DNA from: an uncultured Coriobacteriaceae bacterium
Lineage (GTDB): Bacteria > Actinomycetota > Coriobacteriia > Coriobacteriales > Eggerthellaceae
Direction of reading: 5' to 3'
Length of the DNA stretch: 64,000 nucleotides
Assembly: GCA_902768975.1 (NCBI GenBank)
Contig: CACXMZ010000004.1
Span: 1 to 64,000, forward strand
The notes under the pieces were generated by a model that worked only from the letters and a program-made list of their open reading frames with translations, did no database searches and had not been told where the DNA came from. Shown here in pieces: positions 8,105-17,615 of this stretch. The number at the start of each line of letters is the position of its first letter. The first letter of the stretch is position 1. The translations under genes were made by a program, and so were the position numbers.

Positions 8105-8484
8105 TCCCTCTAAATCGCGACCGCTTCCGCTGTTCGTGAAAACAATTCACTGGATTGTTTGCACTCATGCGCTCTCGCTTGACGCTCGTTCACTTAGTTA
8201 AGTGCAATTTTCGGCAACAGCGAAAATTGCGATATTTGAACTCACGACATCGCTTTTAGAGGGATTAAGCCCCCAAGGTAAAAGGAGGTCGGGTGTTCTG
8301 TTGCGTGCTTTGGTCGAGCTTTTAGGCGAAAGGAAGCGCGCTTTTAAGAAGGGCGCTAGTCTAATTACTAGGCCGAGTGTGGTGGGATGTGGTGAAGAGT
8401 GCCCTAGTTATTGCGCCCTTCATTTGCGCGCTTAACTCGCCGTTAAGAAAGCGAAGCGCACGCAATAGAATACCCGTCCTTTTA
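8096..8484. repeat. Family 1 palindromic element, copy A
   Basis: A ~390-bp non-coding element between the convergent udg and phospholipase-like genes, closely related to 17616-18074. Left module: a perfect 19-bp inverted repeat, 8096-8114 with 8255-8273, enclosing further hairpins such as GCAATTTTC (8204-8212) with GAAAATTGC (8222-8230). Right module: arms 8279-8308 and 8454-8482 enclosing nested stems AAGCGCGC/GCGCGCTT (8334-8341/8426-8433) and GAAGGGCGC/GCGCCCTTC (8348-8356/8413-8421). The apical core is nearly identical to copy B, but stem sequences differ in a compensatory way. No transposase is adjacent. Small ORFs inside it are not believed. Confidence 0.85.
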
Positions 8485-8503
8485 GGCCTTGAGAAAAAGT
8501 GTC

Positions 8504-9466
8504 TTAGGCTTCAATGGTAAGGGTGGCGACGGTTGGTTCGCCGGAAAAGTTGATTTCGCGGGTGATGACGCGTGCGTCTTCGAGCGTGAAGTTCGTGGTT
8601 TCGAAGCGCTCGATTGCTTTGCCCGCCGCAACGATGGCTTCCTGGTAAATGTCCCAGAAGGAGTCGGTGCGAATTTCGCCCGTGTGGGGGTTTGACCAGG
8701 GCCTACGTTCGGAGTTTGCATACCAGGAGTCGTGGACTTCTTCGCCCTTGTAGGCCATGGCCTGCAGGAAGGAATGCGAATTGGTGCGCACCTTGCGTTC
8801 AACCATGCCCAGCAGCGCGCGCTTAATGCCCAGCGGTGAATGCAAAAACGAAAGAGCCATGCGGTAGTTCGCCACCGCCAAGGAAAACAGCCCACCCTGG
8901 ATGATTTCGCCATAGACCGTAAGCGCAATATAGGCATACATCTTTTGTACGACTTCAAGCACATACTCGTTGGCTTCGAGCGTGTTTTCAACAGGCGGAT
9001 AGACGCGCGTGGTTTGGCCGCGCTTGGCATAGAGCACCATTTCGTCCAGCTCGCGTTCAATTTCGGCATGCACTTCATGCCCGTCGCTGCGTTCCAGGCC
9101 GACTATGCCGGCGTCGCAGATTGCATGTTGGGTGGCATAAATGAGCGGGTGCTCCATGGAATCCAAAACGTAGTGGCACAAAAAACCGAGCGCGTAGGCA
9201 TGGCCAATTTCGGCTTCTTCGCCCTGCAGAATTTCAAGCGAACGAGCCAGCGCGTGGAGCAGTTCGGTCGGCTGCTTCTTGTGCATGGTCGAGCCGAGCT
9301 TGCGCCAGGGCATCTGTGTGGGTGTGAGCACCAAAAAGAACAGCGGATCGGGCCCTTGGTTGCCCAGCAAAAAGGCGTCGCGCTCGTTGAGCGTGGCCTT
9401 GTCGAGACTGCCAAAGGTTTCGAGCACGTCGCGGCCGAAAAAGTCATGTGTAAGCACTGCAGGCAT
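8504..9466 (-). CDS. Zinc-dependent phospholipase C-like protein
   Basis: 320 residues. It resembles the Zn_dep_PLPC family: 'MPAVLTHDFFGRDVLE' at the N terminus, then 'LLGNQGPDPLFF', 'GFLCHYVLDSMEHPLIYA' and 'HEVHAEIERELDE', which supply the His/Asp/Glu zinc ligands. No signal peptide is visible, so it is probably cytosolic, and its substrate is unknown. The start at ATG 9466 is chosen because a TATTAT -10 box lies six bases upstream, which would give a leaderless message; the longer frame has no Shine-Dalgarno and no family match. Confidence 0.8.
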   Translation of the reverse strand: MPAVLTHDFFGRDVLETFGSLDKATLNERDAFLLGNQGPDPLFFLVLTPTQMPWRKLGSTMHKKQPTELLHALARSLEILQGEEAEIGHAYALGFLCHYVLDSMEHPLIYATQHAICDAGIVGLERSDGHEVHAEIERELDEMVLYAKRGQTTRVYPPVENTLEANEYVLEVVQKMYAYIALTVYGEIIQGGLFSLAVANYRMALSFLHSPLGIKRALLGMVERKVRTNSHSFLQAMAYKGEEVHDSWYANSERRPWSNPHTGEIRTDSFWDIYQEAIVAAGKAIERFETTNFTLEDARVITREINFSGEPTVATLTIEA

Positions 9467-9478
9467 AGGCAAATAATA
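9467..9478 (-). promoter_or_regulatory. Leaderless-type -10 box of the phospholipase-like gene
   Basis: On the minus strand TATTAT (9478-9473), then TTGCCT, then ATG. Transcription would begin at or beside the start codon. No clear -35 and no Shine-Dalgarno. Confidence 0.45.
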
Positions 9479-9603
9479 CCCGTTTGCCCCGTATTTGTGT
9501 GCCTTTGCGCAGCAATTCCGTGAAGAAGCGCGATTCACCTGCTTGCCTGGGCGCATGCTGGTATGATTATGTGTCGCATAAGAAAAGGGGACTAGTTAAA
9601 CCA

Positions 9604-10884
9604 ATGAGTCTTATTGTTGCAAAATTTGGTGGCACGAGCGTTGCTTCGCCTGAACGTATTCAGATGGTGGCAAAGCGCCTGGTAGCCATGAAAGAAGCCG
9701 GCAACCAGGTTGTCGCGGTGGTTTCTGCCATGGGCAAGACCACCGACGAACTGGTGGGCCTCGCGCGCGCCATTTCCAAGAATCCCCCGAAGCGCGAAAT
9801 GGACCGTCTGCTTTCCACGGGTGAACAGGTTTCCATGACGTTGCTTGCCATGGCCATTGAAGTGCTGGGCCATAAGTCCATGAGTTTTTCGGGGCGCCAG
9901 GCGGGCATCCAGACGTCTGACGAACATTCCAAAGCGAAGATCGAACTGGTCCACGCCGACCGCATTAAGCAGGCCCTCGACGCGGGCTGCATTCCGGTGG
10001 TCGCGGGCTTCCAGGGCATAGACAAAAACGGCGACATTACCACGCTGGGCCGCGGCGGTTCCGACACCACGGCGGTGGCGGTGGCTTATGGCATTGGCGC
10101 CGACGTGTGCGAAATCTATTCCGACGTGGACGGCGTCTATACGGCCGACCCGCGTGTGGCTCCGCGCGCCCGCAAGCTGGACGCCATTAGCTACGAAGAC
10201 ATGCTCGAACTTTCAAGCGCGGGCAGTGGCGTGCTGCAAAGCCGCGCCGTGGAATTCGCGCGCAAATACAAAGTGGTTATCCATTCCCGTTCGGCCTTTT
10301 CGGAAAGCGAAGGCACGTATGTAAAGGAGGCCGATTCTTCCATGGAGAATGCGGTTATTTCAGGTATTGCCCACGACACCAGCGAAGTGAAGATCACCAT
10401 CCGCGACGTGCCCGACTCAACGGGCATTGCTGCGCGTGTGTTTAGCGCCCTGGCCAACAATTCCGTGAACGTGGACATGATCATTCAGAACATTTCTGAA
10501 GACGGTCGTACCGACATTACCTTTACCTGCCCCGAAGCAGACCTTGAAAATGCCGAAGAAGCCACTAAGGCGGTCATCGAAACAATTGGTGCGCGCGACT
10601 ACGTGGTAGACAACAACATTGCTAAGGTAAGCGTGGTGGGCACGGGCATGAAGAGCAGCCCCGGTGTTTCGGCCAAGGCTTTTACCGCGCTGGCCGACGC
10701 CAACGTGAACATTCTGCTTATTTCTACGAGCCCTATTCGCCTTTCGGTAGTTGTGGCGGCTGACCAGGTAGAACTGGCCGTGCGCGCCCTGCACACCGCC
10801 TTCGGCTTGGACTCCGACAAGGTCTTTGAAGAAACCATGCTTTCTGCCGAAGAACTCGAAGCCAAGAAAAATAAAGGTCGTTAA
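9604..10884 (+). CDS. lysC: Aspartate kinase
   Basis: 426 residues. The N-terminal kinase domain begins 'LIVAKFGGTSVASPERI', carries 'SAMGKTTDELVGLA' and 'LGRGGSDTTAVAVAY', and is followed by two ACT domains (from about residue 265) that bind lysine and/or threonine for feedback control. It catalyses the first step of the lysine, threonine and methionine pathway and of diaminopimelate synthesis. The start is ATG 9604 after AGGGGA; upstream in-frame codons are non-homologous. asd follows 41 bases later, forming the usual lysC-asd pair. Confidence 0.95.
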   Translation: MSLIVAKFGGTSVASPERIQMVAKRLVAMKEAGNQVVAVVSAMGKTTDELVGLARAISKNPPKREMDRLLSTGEQVSMTLLAMAIEVLGHKSMSFSGRQAGIQTSDEHSKAKIELVHADRIKQALDAGCIPVVAGFQGIDKNGDITTLGRGGSDTTAVAVAYGIGADVCEIYSDVDGVYTADPRVAPRARKLDAISYEDMLELSSAGSGVLQSRAVEFARKYKVVIHSRSAFSESEGTYVKEADSSMENAVISGIAHDTSEVKITIRDVPDSTGIAARVFSALANNSVNVDMIIQNISEDGRTDITFTCPEADLENAEEATKAVIETIGARDYVVDNNIAKVSVVGTGMKSSPGVSAKAFTALADANVNILLISTSPIRLSVVVAADQVELAVRALHTAFGLDSDKVFEETMLSAEELEAKKNKGR

Positions 10885-10925
10885 TTATTCCGTCGATATA
10901 GCCTGTACGAGAGAAAGGTAGAGCA

Positions 10926-11954
10926 ATGAAAGCTAATCCAGTTGTTGCAGTTTGCGGTGCTACCGGTGCTGTTGGGCAGGAATTTTTGAAGGTCCTGCAT
11001 GATGTTGATTTTCCTGCGAGCGAAGTGAAGGCGCTGGCAAGTGCGCGTTCCGCTGGCATGCAGGTTGAATTTGAAGGCTGCGGCCAGGTGCCTGCGGGCC
11101 CCATCACCATCGAAGAAATGAAGCCCGAAAGTTTCCAGGGCGTCGACATTGCTCTGTTTTCGGCTGGCTCCGACGTTTCCAAGGAACTGCGCCAGGCCGT
11201 GGTGGACGCCGGCGCGGTTATGATTGACAACTCCAGCGCCTTCCGCATGGACGACGACGTACCGCTGGTGGTGCCCGAAGTGAACCCCGAAGACGTGGAA
11301 TGGCACAAGGGCGTTATTGCCAACCCCAATTGCTCCACCATTGAAATGGTGGTGGCTCTGGCTCCGCTGGCTAAGATTTCGCCCATCAAGCGCGTGGTGG
11401 TTTCCACTTACCAGGCTGCAAGTGGTGCGGGTTACCCAGCCATGCTTGAACTGATGGAGCAGACGCGTGCCTACTTGGCCGACGAAGAAATGGTCGCCGA
11501 AAAGTTTGCGCACCCGCTGGCCTTTAATTGCATTCCGCGCATCGACGTGATGATGGAAGACGGTTCCACCAAAGAAGAGTGGAAGATGGTCGCCGAAACG
11601 CAGAAGATTATGCATGCTCCCAATTTGGGCGTAAATGCTACCTGCATTCGCGTGCCTTCCATTCGCTGCCACGGCGAATCTGTGAATGTGGAATTTGAAA
11701 GCCCCGTGGGCGTTAACCAGGCGAGTATGGCGCTGGCCTTTGCGCCTTCCGTTGAAGTTATGGACGACCCTGAACAGCACGTATACCCCATGCCCGCTAT
11801 GCTGGCCGGTAAAGACTATGTGTACGTGGGTCGCCTACGCGAAGACAGCAGCAACCCCAATGCGCTTTCCTTCTGGCTGGTTATGGACCAGATTCGAAAG
11901 GGAGCCGCCCTTAACGCCGTGCAAATCGCTCAGCTGCTTCTGCCGGCAAACTAG
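10926..11954 (+). CDS. asd: Aspartate-semialdehyde dehydrogenase
   Basis: 342 residues. The NADP-binding 'VAVCGATGAVGQEFLKVL' is at the N terminus, the catalytic cysteine is in 'IANPNCSTIEMV', and 'STYQAASGAG' and 'CIRVPSIRCHGESVNVE' are family blocks containing the active-site His. It reduces aspartyl phosphate to the semialdehyde. It is transcribed with lysC (Shine-Dalgarno GAGAAAGG). It converges on ppk1; the gap is filled with foldback sequence. Confidence 0.96.
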   Translation: MKANPVVAVCGATGAVGQEFLKVLHDVDFPASEVKALASARSAGMQVEFEGCGQVPAGPITIEEMKPESFQGVDIALFSAGSDVSKELRQAVVDAGAVMIDNSSAFRMDDDVPLVVPEVNPEDVEWHKGVIANPNCSTIEMVVALAPLAKISPIKRVVVSTYQAASGAGYPAMLELMEQTRAYLADEEMVAEKFAHPLAFNCIPRIDVMMEDGSTKEEWKMVAETQKIMHAPNLGVNATCIRVPSIRCHGESVNVEFESPVGVNQASMALAFAPSVEVMDDPEQHVYPMPAMLAGKDYVYVGRLREDSSNPNALSFWLVMDQIRKGAALNAVQIAQLLLPAN

Positions 11955-12079
11955 CCGCTCCGCGCTCCACTGCGCGTAACGAAGTACGTTCATTTCGCGC
12001 GTCGGGGCTATTTCGCTCGGCAGAAACAGCTGGAACTGTTGCTTCCAGTTGCTCTTCGACATCCTATATCGATAGTGCG
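11955..12079. repeat. Foldback sequence between convergent asd and ppk1
   Basis: Nested inverted repeats: TAGCC (11952-11956) with GGCTA (12006-12010); GCGCG (11972-11976) with CGCGC (11996-12000); AACG (11978-11981) with CGTT (11987-11990). A second hairpin follows, CTGGAA...TTCCAG (about 12030-12048). It is probably a bidirectional terminator, and its style recalls the repeat families described elsewhere in the window. No ORF is supported. Confidence 0.5.
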
Positions 12080-14290
12080 TTATTTGCGCTTGTGTTTTTT
12101 GGTGCCCTTAGAAGCCTTGCGTACGCGCGAAGCGGCTTCGCTGCGTTTGGCGGCTTCGGCAATTAAGCACTCTTGCGCGTTGAACGGGCGCTTGCCCTTT
12201 TTGCCGCGGGTTAAAACGCCCAGGCCCGTCCACTTTTTGTTGCTCTTCAGCTCGCGCAGCTTCACGGTGTCGGCTAGGCAGGTGTCGATGTATTCGAGCA
12301 CCTGGCCCTTTACGAAGTCGTCTTCCACAGGCCACGCAATTTCGATGCGCTTGTCGAGGTTGCGCGTCATAAGGTCGGCGCTGGAAAGGTAGACCTTGCA
12401 GTTGTCCTTGGGCCCAAACATGAAGATGCGGCTGTGTTCCAGCAGGCGCCCCACAATGGAAACCACGCGCACGTTTTCGGTATGGCCCTTCACACCAGGC
12501 ACGATGCAGGAAATGCCACGCACGAGCATTTTCACGGGTACGCCCGCACGGCTGGCATCGGCAATCTTGTTAATGACGTCTTTGTCGGTAACCGAATTCG
12601 TCTTGAAGAACAAACCGCAGGGCTTCCCGGCTTTCGCAAGCTTAATCTGCTCGTCGATTTCAGCCAGGATGTTCTGCTTAATTTGCAGCGGTGCCACCCA
12701 CAGATGCTTGTAGGCGCGGCTCGTGTTTTCCAAGTTCATGTTGCGGAAGAATTCGACCGCGTCCTTGCCAATGTGCTTGTTGGTGGTTATGAAGCTGAAG
12801 TCGGTGTAGAGGCGGGCTGTCTTTTCGTTGTAGTTGCCCGTGCCCAGCTGCGTGATGTACTGGAGGCCGTCTTCGGTGCGGCGCACGATGCTGCAGATCT
12901 TGCTGTGCACTTTGCAGTCCGCAAAACCGTAGATAATCTTGGCGCCGGCGTCTTCAAAGGCCTGTGACCATTCGATATTGTTGCTTTCGTCGAAGCGGGC
13001 GCGCAGTTCAAACAGCGCCAAAACTTCCTTGCCATTTTCTGCCGCACGAATGAGTGCGTCGGCCAGGCGGCTTTGGCTGGCCAGGCGGTAGAGCGTAATC
13101 TTGATGCTGGTAACAGCAGGGTCGACCGCGGCTTCTTCAAGCAGCTTCACGAAGGCGTCCATGCTTTCGTAGGGGTAGGAAAGCAGCACGTCTTTCTTCT
13201 GCACCTGTTCGATGATGCTCTTTTCCTTGTCGAAGGAAGCAGGCCAGGCAGGGCTGAAGGGCTTGCTCGTAAATTTGGCCGCGATGCGTTCGTCCACCAT
13301 GGAAGGCAGGCCAAAGGAATAGCCCATGTCGAAGGGCACGCCCGTCACGAACACCTGGTCTTCCCGAAGCGAAAGGCGCTTGAGCAAAAATTCGCTGACG
13401 ACTTCCGAAAGCTTACGCTTGGCTTCCAGGCGAACGGGCAGCAGGCGCGCACGCTTCTTCAGGATTTTCTTCATGTAGGAACGATAGTCGTCGTCGGATT
13501 CGTCCACGCCTTCGTTCACGTCGATGTCGGCGTTGCGCGTGACGCAAATAATGTTGGTGTGTTTCACCTGGTACATGGAATACACCTGGGGCGCGTATGC
13601 TTCCAGGGCGTCTTCAAGCAGGATGTAGTGGAAGCCCTTGCCCGGCAGTTCAACAACGCGGCTGGCCTGGTGGGGCATGGGAATAATGCCGAGCATGGTA
13701 CCTTCGGCGCCCAGTTCCTTGGCCAGGCGGCGCGCTTCCTTGCGTGCTTTTTGTTCGGCAGGCGTCATGTCCTTGGTGGGCTTGCTTTCAACGAGGCGCA
13801 CCACAATGTAGATGGCGCCATCTTCGAGGTGCGGGAAGGGGTGGCGCGAGTTAACTACCTGGGGGGAAAGGTAGGGCAGTACGTCGGTTTCCATGAAAGC
13901 GTCCAGGGTGGCGCGCTGTTCTTCGTTGAGGGTTTCAGCGGTATGGCGCACCACGCCGCCCTTGGCAAGGCGCTCTTCAACTTTGTTAAAGATTTCTTCT
14001 TGGACAGGGTAGAGTTCGTGGCAGCGCTTATAGATGGCGTCCAGCTGCTGGGCGGGAGTCATGTTCGACTTGGTGTCGCGAATGTGCTTGTTTACGATGG
14101 AAAGGTCGGTGAGGCTGCCCACGCGCACGCGGAAGAATTCGTGCAGGTTCGAACTAAAAATGCTTACGAATTGGAGGCGCTCCAACAATGGGACACAGCC
14201 TTGGCGGCCTTGGTCTAGCACGCGCTCGTTAAAGGTAAGCCAGGATAGTTCACGGTTTTGCATGTATGGTACGTAGGCTTTTTTGCTCAT
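12080..14290 (-). CDS. ppk1: Polyphosphate kinase 1
   Basis: 736 residues with the PPK1 domain order N ('NRELSWLTFNERVLDQ'), head, C1 and C2. The autophosphorylated His is in 'DCKVHSKICSIVRR', and 'LGTGNYNEKTARLYTDF' and 'SADLMTRNLDKRIEIAWP' are strongly conserved. The enzyme makes polyphosphate from ATP. The C terminus is Lys/Arg-rich. The start is ATG 14290 with GGGGGAG 5 bases upstream; a further 20 in-frame residues upstream are not family-like. A two-domain PPK2 that can use polyphosphate lies 5 kb away (19268). Confidence 0.95.
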   Translation of the reverse strand: MSKKAYVPYMQNRELSWLTFNERVLDQGRQGCVPLLERLQFVSIFSSNLHEFFRVRVGSLTDLSIVNKHIRDTKSNMTPAQQLDAIYKRCHELYPVQEEIFNKVEERLAKGGVVRHTAETLNEEQRATLDAFMETDVLPYLSPQVVNSRHPFPHLEDGAIYIVVRLVESKPTKDMTPAEQKARKEARRLAKELGAEGTMLGIIPMPHQASRVVELPGKGFHYILLEDALEAYAPQVYSMYQVKHTNIICVTRNADIDVNEGVDESDDDYRSYMKKILKKRARLLPVRLEAKRKLSEVVSEFLLKRLSLREDQVFVTGVPFDMGYSFGLPSMVDERIAAKFTSKPFSPAWPASFDKEKSIIEQVQKKDVLLSYPYESMDAFVKLLEEAAVDPAVTSIKITLYRLASQSRLADALIRAAENGKEVLALFELRARFDESNNIEWSQAFEDAGAKIIYGFADCKVHSKICSIVRRTEDGLQYITQLGTGNYNEKTARLYTDFSFITTNKHIGKDAVEFFRNMNLENTSRAYKHLWVAPLQIKQNILAEIDEQIKLAKAGKPCGLFFKTNSVTDKDVINKIADASRAGVPVKMLVRGISCIVPGVKGHTENVRVVSIVGRLLEHSRIFMFGPKDNCKVYLSSADLMTRNLDKRIEIAWPVEDDFVKGQVLEYIDTCLADTVKLRELKSNKKWTGLGVLTRGKKGKRPFNAQECLIAEAAKRSEAASRVRKASKGTKKHKRK

Positions 14291-14517
14291 AACTCCCCCT
14301 AGAGGACTCATTCCAAACACTGTTTTAGAGGAAAGGAAATGATACCACACAGGTGTTTAAATCGACGACAAAGGGTCTAAGCGGTTTGGAACAGGGGACG
14401 GGTTTTGTTCACGGGATAAAAGCCCTTGTGGGCATTCGGGGCTGGCTCATCTACGAGCCAGCCCCTTGTATTGTTCTGCGGTACAATGCTTTTCGGATCT
14501 TTTGAAGGAGCATACGA
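14291..14517. other. Divergent ppk1/pntA control region with hairpin
   Basis: 227 bases between divergent genes. A perfect 11-bp hairpin, GGGGCTGGCTC (14438-14448) with GAGCCAGCCCC (14455-14465), is followed by TTGTATTGTT, terminator-like on the + strand although no gene precedes it. TACAAT at 14482-14487 is the probable pntA -10 box. TATCAT on the minus strand near 14340 may serve ppk1. The hairpin may insulate pntA from antisense transcription. Confidence 0.45.
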
Positions 14518-16167
14518 GTGATTATTGGTATCCCTAACGACTGCGTGCGCCAGCCCCTTGCGGCGGCTACGCCCGACACGGTAGCCAAGCTCATCAAGCT
14601 TGGTTACGACGTGCGTGTGGAAGCAGGCGCGGGGGCCGCAGCCAGCTATTTTGACGCGGCCTATGAAGAAGCGGGCGCCAGCATCGTCGAGCGCGAAGCC
14701 GCCTTCGACGCCGACATAGTACTCGCGCTGGACACCCCAGCCGCCACCGACCTGGACATCATGCACGCAGGTTCGGTGCTCATTTGCCGCATGAACCCTT
14801 TCGGCAATCCTGAAATTGCCGAAGACTTTGCCCAACGCAAGATTACTGCGCTGGCCATGGACGCTATTCCGCGCTTGAGCCGCGCTCAGTCCATGGACGT
14901 GCGTTCTTCCATGATGAATATTGGTGGCTACCGTGCGGTTACGGAAGCTGCTTCGGCTTTTGGGCGCACCTTTGGCGGCCAGGTTACGGCGGCGGGTAAG
15001 ACCAAGCCCGCGCGCGTCTACGTTATAGGCGTGGGCGTGGCAGGCCTTGCGGCCATTGGCCAGGCAGCGGCCATGGGTGCGGAAGTGTTCGCGACCGACG
15101 TGCGCGCCGACGTGGCCGACCAGGTGGAAAGCCTCGGCGCGACCTTCGTGGAAATCCCCGTGAAGCAGGAAAGTGCCAACGGCTATGCGCGCCCCTTGAC
15201 CGAAGAAGAACAGGCCCAGGTCCTGCAAGTTTATGCAGACCAGGCAGCACAAAGCGACATCGTCATTACGACAGCTGCGGTGCCCGGGCGTGCTGCTCCG
15301 CTCCTGCTTACTGAAGAAGCAGTGGCAGGCATGCAACCCGGCTCGGTCGTGGTGGACATGGGTGCCAGCAGCCTTGGCGGCAACTGCGCCCTTTCGCGCC
15401 CCGACGCGCGCGTGCTCACCGAAAACGGCGTCATCATCTTAGGCCCGACGGACCTGCCCGCCACCATGCCGGCGCAGGCTTCGCAGCTTTACGGCCAAAA
15501 CATTGTGAACTTCCTGAAGCTGTGCACGCCCGCTAAAGACGGCAAGCTGGAACTCAACCAAGAAGACGACGTGGTCCGCGGCGTTACGGTGGCCCTGGAC
15601 GGTGAATCTACCTGGCCACCCCCCGAGATTTCCGTGTCTGCTCTCGCGAAAAAAGACGACAAAGCCAGTAGCGATGCCGCCGCTTCTGAAGCTGCCTCAG
15701 GGGACGGAGCAAAAGCAGGGCAGGGCGCGGAACAAGGCGCAGGGCAAGGAACCGCGCAGGACGCCGCCCTGCAAGAAGGCGCAACGAAGGGCCTAGCTGC
15801 TTCAACGGAAGCAGGCGCCATCGCCAAGCACTGGTGGAAGGTAGCCGCCGCTGCTGTTCTTGCAGCGCTCGTTCTTTTGGCACCCCCTTCCATGACGGTG
15901 CACTTTACCGTGTTTGCCCTGGCCTGCGTGGTAGGTTTCTACGTTATTACGGCGGTGGAGCACAAACTGCACACTCCGCTCATGAGCGAAACCAATGCCA
16001 TTTCGGGCATCATCATTGTGGGTGCAATTCTCCAGATTGCCATCCAGGGGAATATGCTCGTGTCCATTCTGGCCTTCATCGCAGCCACGATTGCTGCCGT
16101 CAACATCTTTGGCGGTTTCTACGTGACTGCCCGAATGCTTAAGATGTTCGAAGGGAGCTCTGAATAA
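14518..16167 (+). CDS. pntA: NAD(P) transhydrogenase subunit alpha
   Basis: 549 residues. The NAD(H)-binding domain I has '[20 protein letters not shown]', the Arg/Gln loop region '[15 protein letters not shown]' and the Rossmann motif '[13 protein letters not shown]'. A Ala/Gly/Gln-rich linker (about 375-430) leads to four hydrophobic helices of the membrane part. It is the bacterial PntA arrangement, in which domain I and the first membrane helices are fused. With PntB it couples proton entry to hydride transfer from NADH to NADP+. The start is GTG 14518 after GAAGGAG. pntB follows one base after the stop. Confidence 0.95.
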   Translation: MIIGIPNDCVRQPLAAATPDTVAKLIKLGYDVRVEAGAGAAASYFDAAYEEAGASIVEREAAFDADIVLALDTPAATDLDIMHAGSVLICRMNPFGNPEIAEDFAQRKITALAMDAIPRLSRAQSMDVRSSMMNIGGYRAVTEAASAFGRTFGGQVTAAGKTKPARVYVIGVGVAGLAAIGQAAAMGAEVFATDVRADVADQVESLGATFVEIPVKQESANGYARPLTEEEQAQVLQVYADQAAQSDIVITTAAVPGRAAPLLLTEEAVAGMQPGSVVVDMGASSLGGNCALSRPDARVLTENGVIILGPTDLPATMPAQASQLYGQNIVNFLKLCTPAKDGKLELNQEDDVVRGVTVALDGESTWPPPEISVSALAKKDDKASSDAAASEAASGDGAKAGQGAEQGAGQGTAQDAALQEGATKGLAASTEAGAIAKHWWKVAAAAVLAALVLLAPPSMTVHFTVFALACVVGFYVITAVEHKLHTPLMSETNAISGIIIVGAILQIAIQGNMLVSILAFIAATIAAVNIFGGFYVTARMLKMFEGSSE

Positions 16168-16168
16168 T

Positions 16169-17611
16169 ATGCCTTCCTTCGAAATGCTCGCTTCATTCCA
16201 AAGCCTTGCCTACATTGCCGCTGCGCTGCTGTTTATCCTTGCGCTGGCGGGCCTGTCTAAGCAAAAGACCGCGCGCCGCGGTAACATCCTTGGCGCTTGC
16301 GGCATGGGTCTGGCCCTGCTTGCCACCATTGCGGTTGCAGCAACGGGAAGCGCAAACCCAGGCTTCGTTATTGGCCTGGTTGTTGCAGCCCTCGTTATTG
16401 GTGCTGTGTTTGGCCTGTGGCGCGCGAACAGCGTCCAGATGACGCAGATGCCCGAACTGGTGGCCATGCTGCATTCCTTCGTGGGTGCTGCCGCCGTGTT
16501 CGTGGGCTGGAATTCTTTCATCACGCAGCCCGGTGGGGCCTTGCCCGACGCGGCGGAAAACGCCTTCCATCTGGGCGAAGTAGGCCTCGCGGTGTTCATC
16601 GGCGCCGTTACGCTTACCGGTTCGGTTATTGCTTATCTGAAGCTTTCGGGCAAGATGGGCGGCAAGCCCCTTATGCTGCCGGGGCGCAACTGGATCAACC
16701 TTGCGGCGCTCGTGGCATGCATTGGTCTTATCGCTTGGCTGGTGAATACCCAAGGTATGTTTGGCGCGGTGCCGCTTCTGCTTATTACCGTCATTTCGCT
16801 TGCTCTGGGCGTGCACTTGGTGGCGGCCATTGGCGGCGGCGACATGCCCGTGGTGGTTTCCATGCTCAATTCCTATTCGGGCTGGGCGGCTGCCATGGCG
16901 GGCTTCACGCTGGGTAACGACCTGCTCATTATTACGGGCGCCCTCGTGGGCAGTTCCGGCGCCTATCTGTCCTACATTATGTGCAAGGGCATGAACCGCT
17001 CCTTCATTTCCGTTATCCTGGGCGGCTTTGGCGACGGTGCGCAAGCAGCAGGTGCAGCTGAAGGCGCGGCTTCGCAAGACCTGGGCGACTACAACGAAAC
17101 GACTGCCGAAGAAGTGGCCGCCATGCTGCGCGCTTCTAAGAGCGTCGTGGTGGCGCCGGGCTACGGCATGGCAACGGCGCAGGCCCAGTTCGCTGTGGCG
17201 GACCTGGTACGCAAGCTGGCCGAACACAAGGTCGATGTGAAGTTTGGCATCCACCCCGTGGCGGGCCGCATGCCGGGCCACATGAACGTATTGCTGGCAG
17301 AAGCCAAGGTGCCCTACAGCATGGTCTACGAAATGGACGAAATCAACGACGACTTCGCCGATGTGGACACCGTCCTGGTTATTGGTGCCAACGACACCGT
17401 GAACCCGTCAGCCGAAACGGACGCGAGCAGCCCCATCGCTGGCATGCCCGTCCTGCGCGTATGGGAAGCGGGCAATGTCGTGGTGTTTAAGCGCAACATG
17501 GGGTCCACGGGCTATTCCGGCGTGGCCAACCCGCTGTTCTACAACGAAAATAGCCACATGCTCCTTGGTGACGCCAAAGCATCTGTCGAAAACATCCTCG
17601 CCGCCTTATAA
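16169..17611 (+). CDS. pntB: NAD(P) transhydrogenase subunit beta
   Basis: 480 residues. Nine or so membrane helices fill the first ~290 residues, with '[20 protein letters not shown]' typical of PntB. The C-terminal NADP(H)-binding domain III carries '[15 protein letters not shown]', '[20 protein letters not shown]' and '[12 protein letters not shown]'. It forms the proton channel and NADPH side of the transhydrogenase. Its 3' end (CGCCGCCTTATAA) is echoed at 17643-17656 as part of the adjacent family 1 repeat, suggesting that the element inserted at, and partly duplicated, the gene end. Confidence 0.96.
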   Translation: MPSFEMLASFQSLAYIAAALLFILALAGLSKQKTARRGNILGACGMGLALLATIAVAATGSANPGFVIGLVVAALVIGAVFGLWRANSVQMTQMPELVAMLHSFVGAAAVFVGWNSFITQPGGALPDAAENAFHLGEVGLAVFIGAVTLTGSVIAYLKLSGKMGGKPLMLPGRNWINLAALVACIGLIAWLVNTQGMFGAVPLLLITVISLALGVHLVAAIGGGDMPVVVSMLNSYSGWAAAMAGFTLGNDLLIITGALVGSSGAYLSYIMCKGMNRSFISVILGGFGDGAQAAGAAEGAASQDLGDYNETTAEEVAAMLRASKSVVVAPGYGMATAQAQFAVADLVRKLAEHKVDVKFGIHPVAGRMPGHMNVLLAEAKVPYSMVYEMDEINDDFADVDTVLVIGANDTVNPSAETDASSPIAGMPVLRVWEAGNVVVFKRNMGSTGYSGVANPLFYNENSHMLLGDAKASVENILAAL

Positions 17612-17615
17612 ACAG

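Noticed and set aside
8229-8253. A tRNA T-arm-like string on the minus strand (GTGAGTTCAAAT) in the family 1 element
   Set aside because: It is the loop of a GCGAT/ATCGC hairpin; no acceptor stem, anticodon arm or CCA end can be fitted around it.
8202-8435. A 77-residue open frame inside the first palindromic element
   Set aside because: It lies wholly in inverted-repeat DNA, has no Shine-Dalgarno, and the matching region of copy B does not keep a related protein frame.
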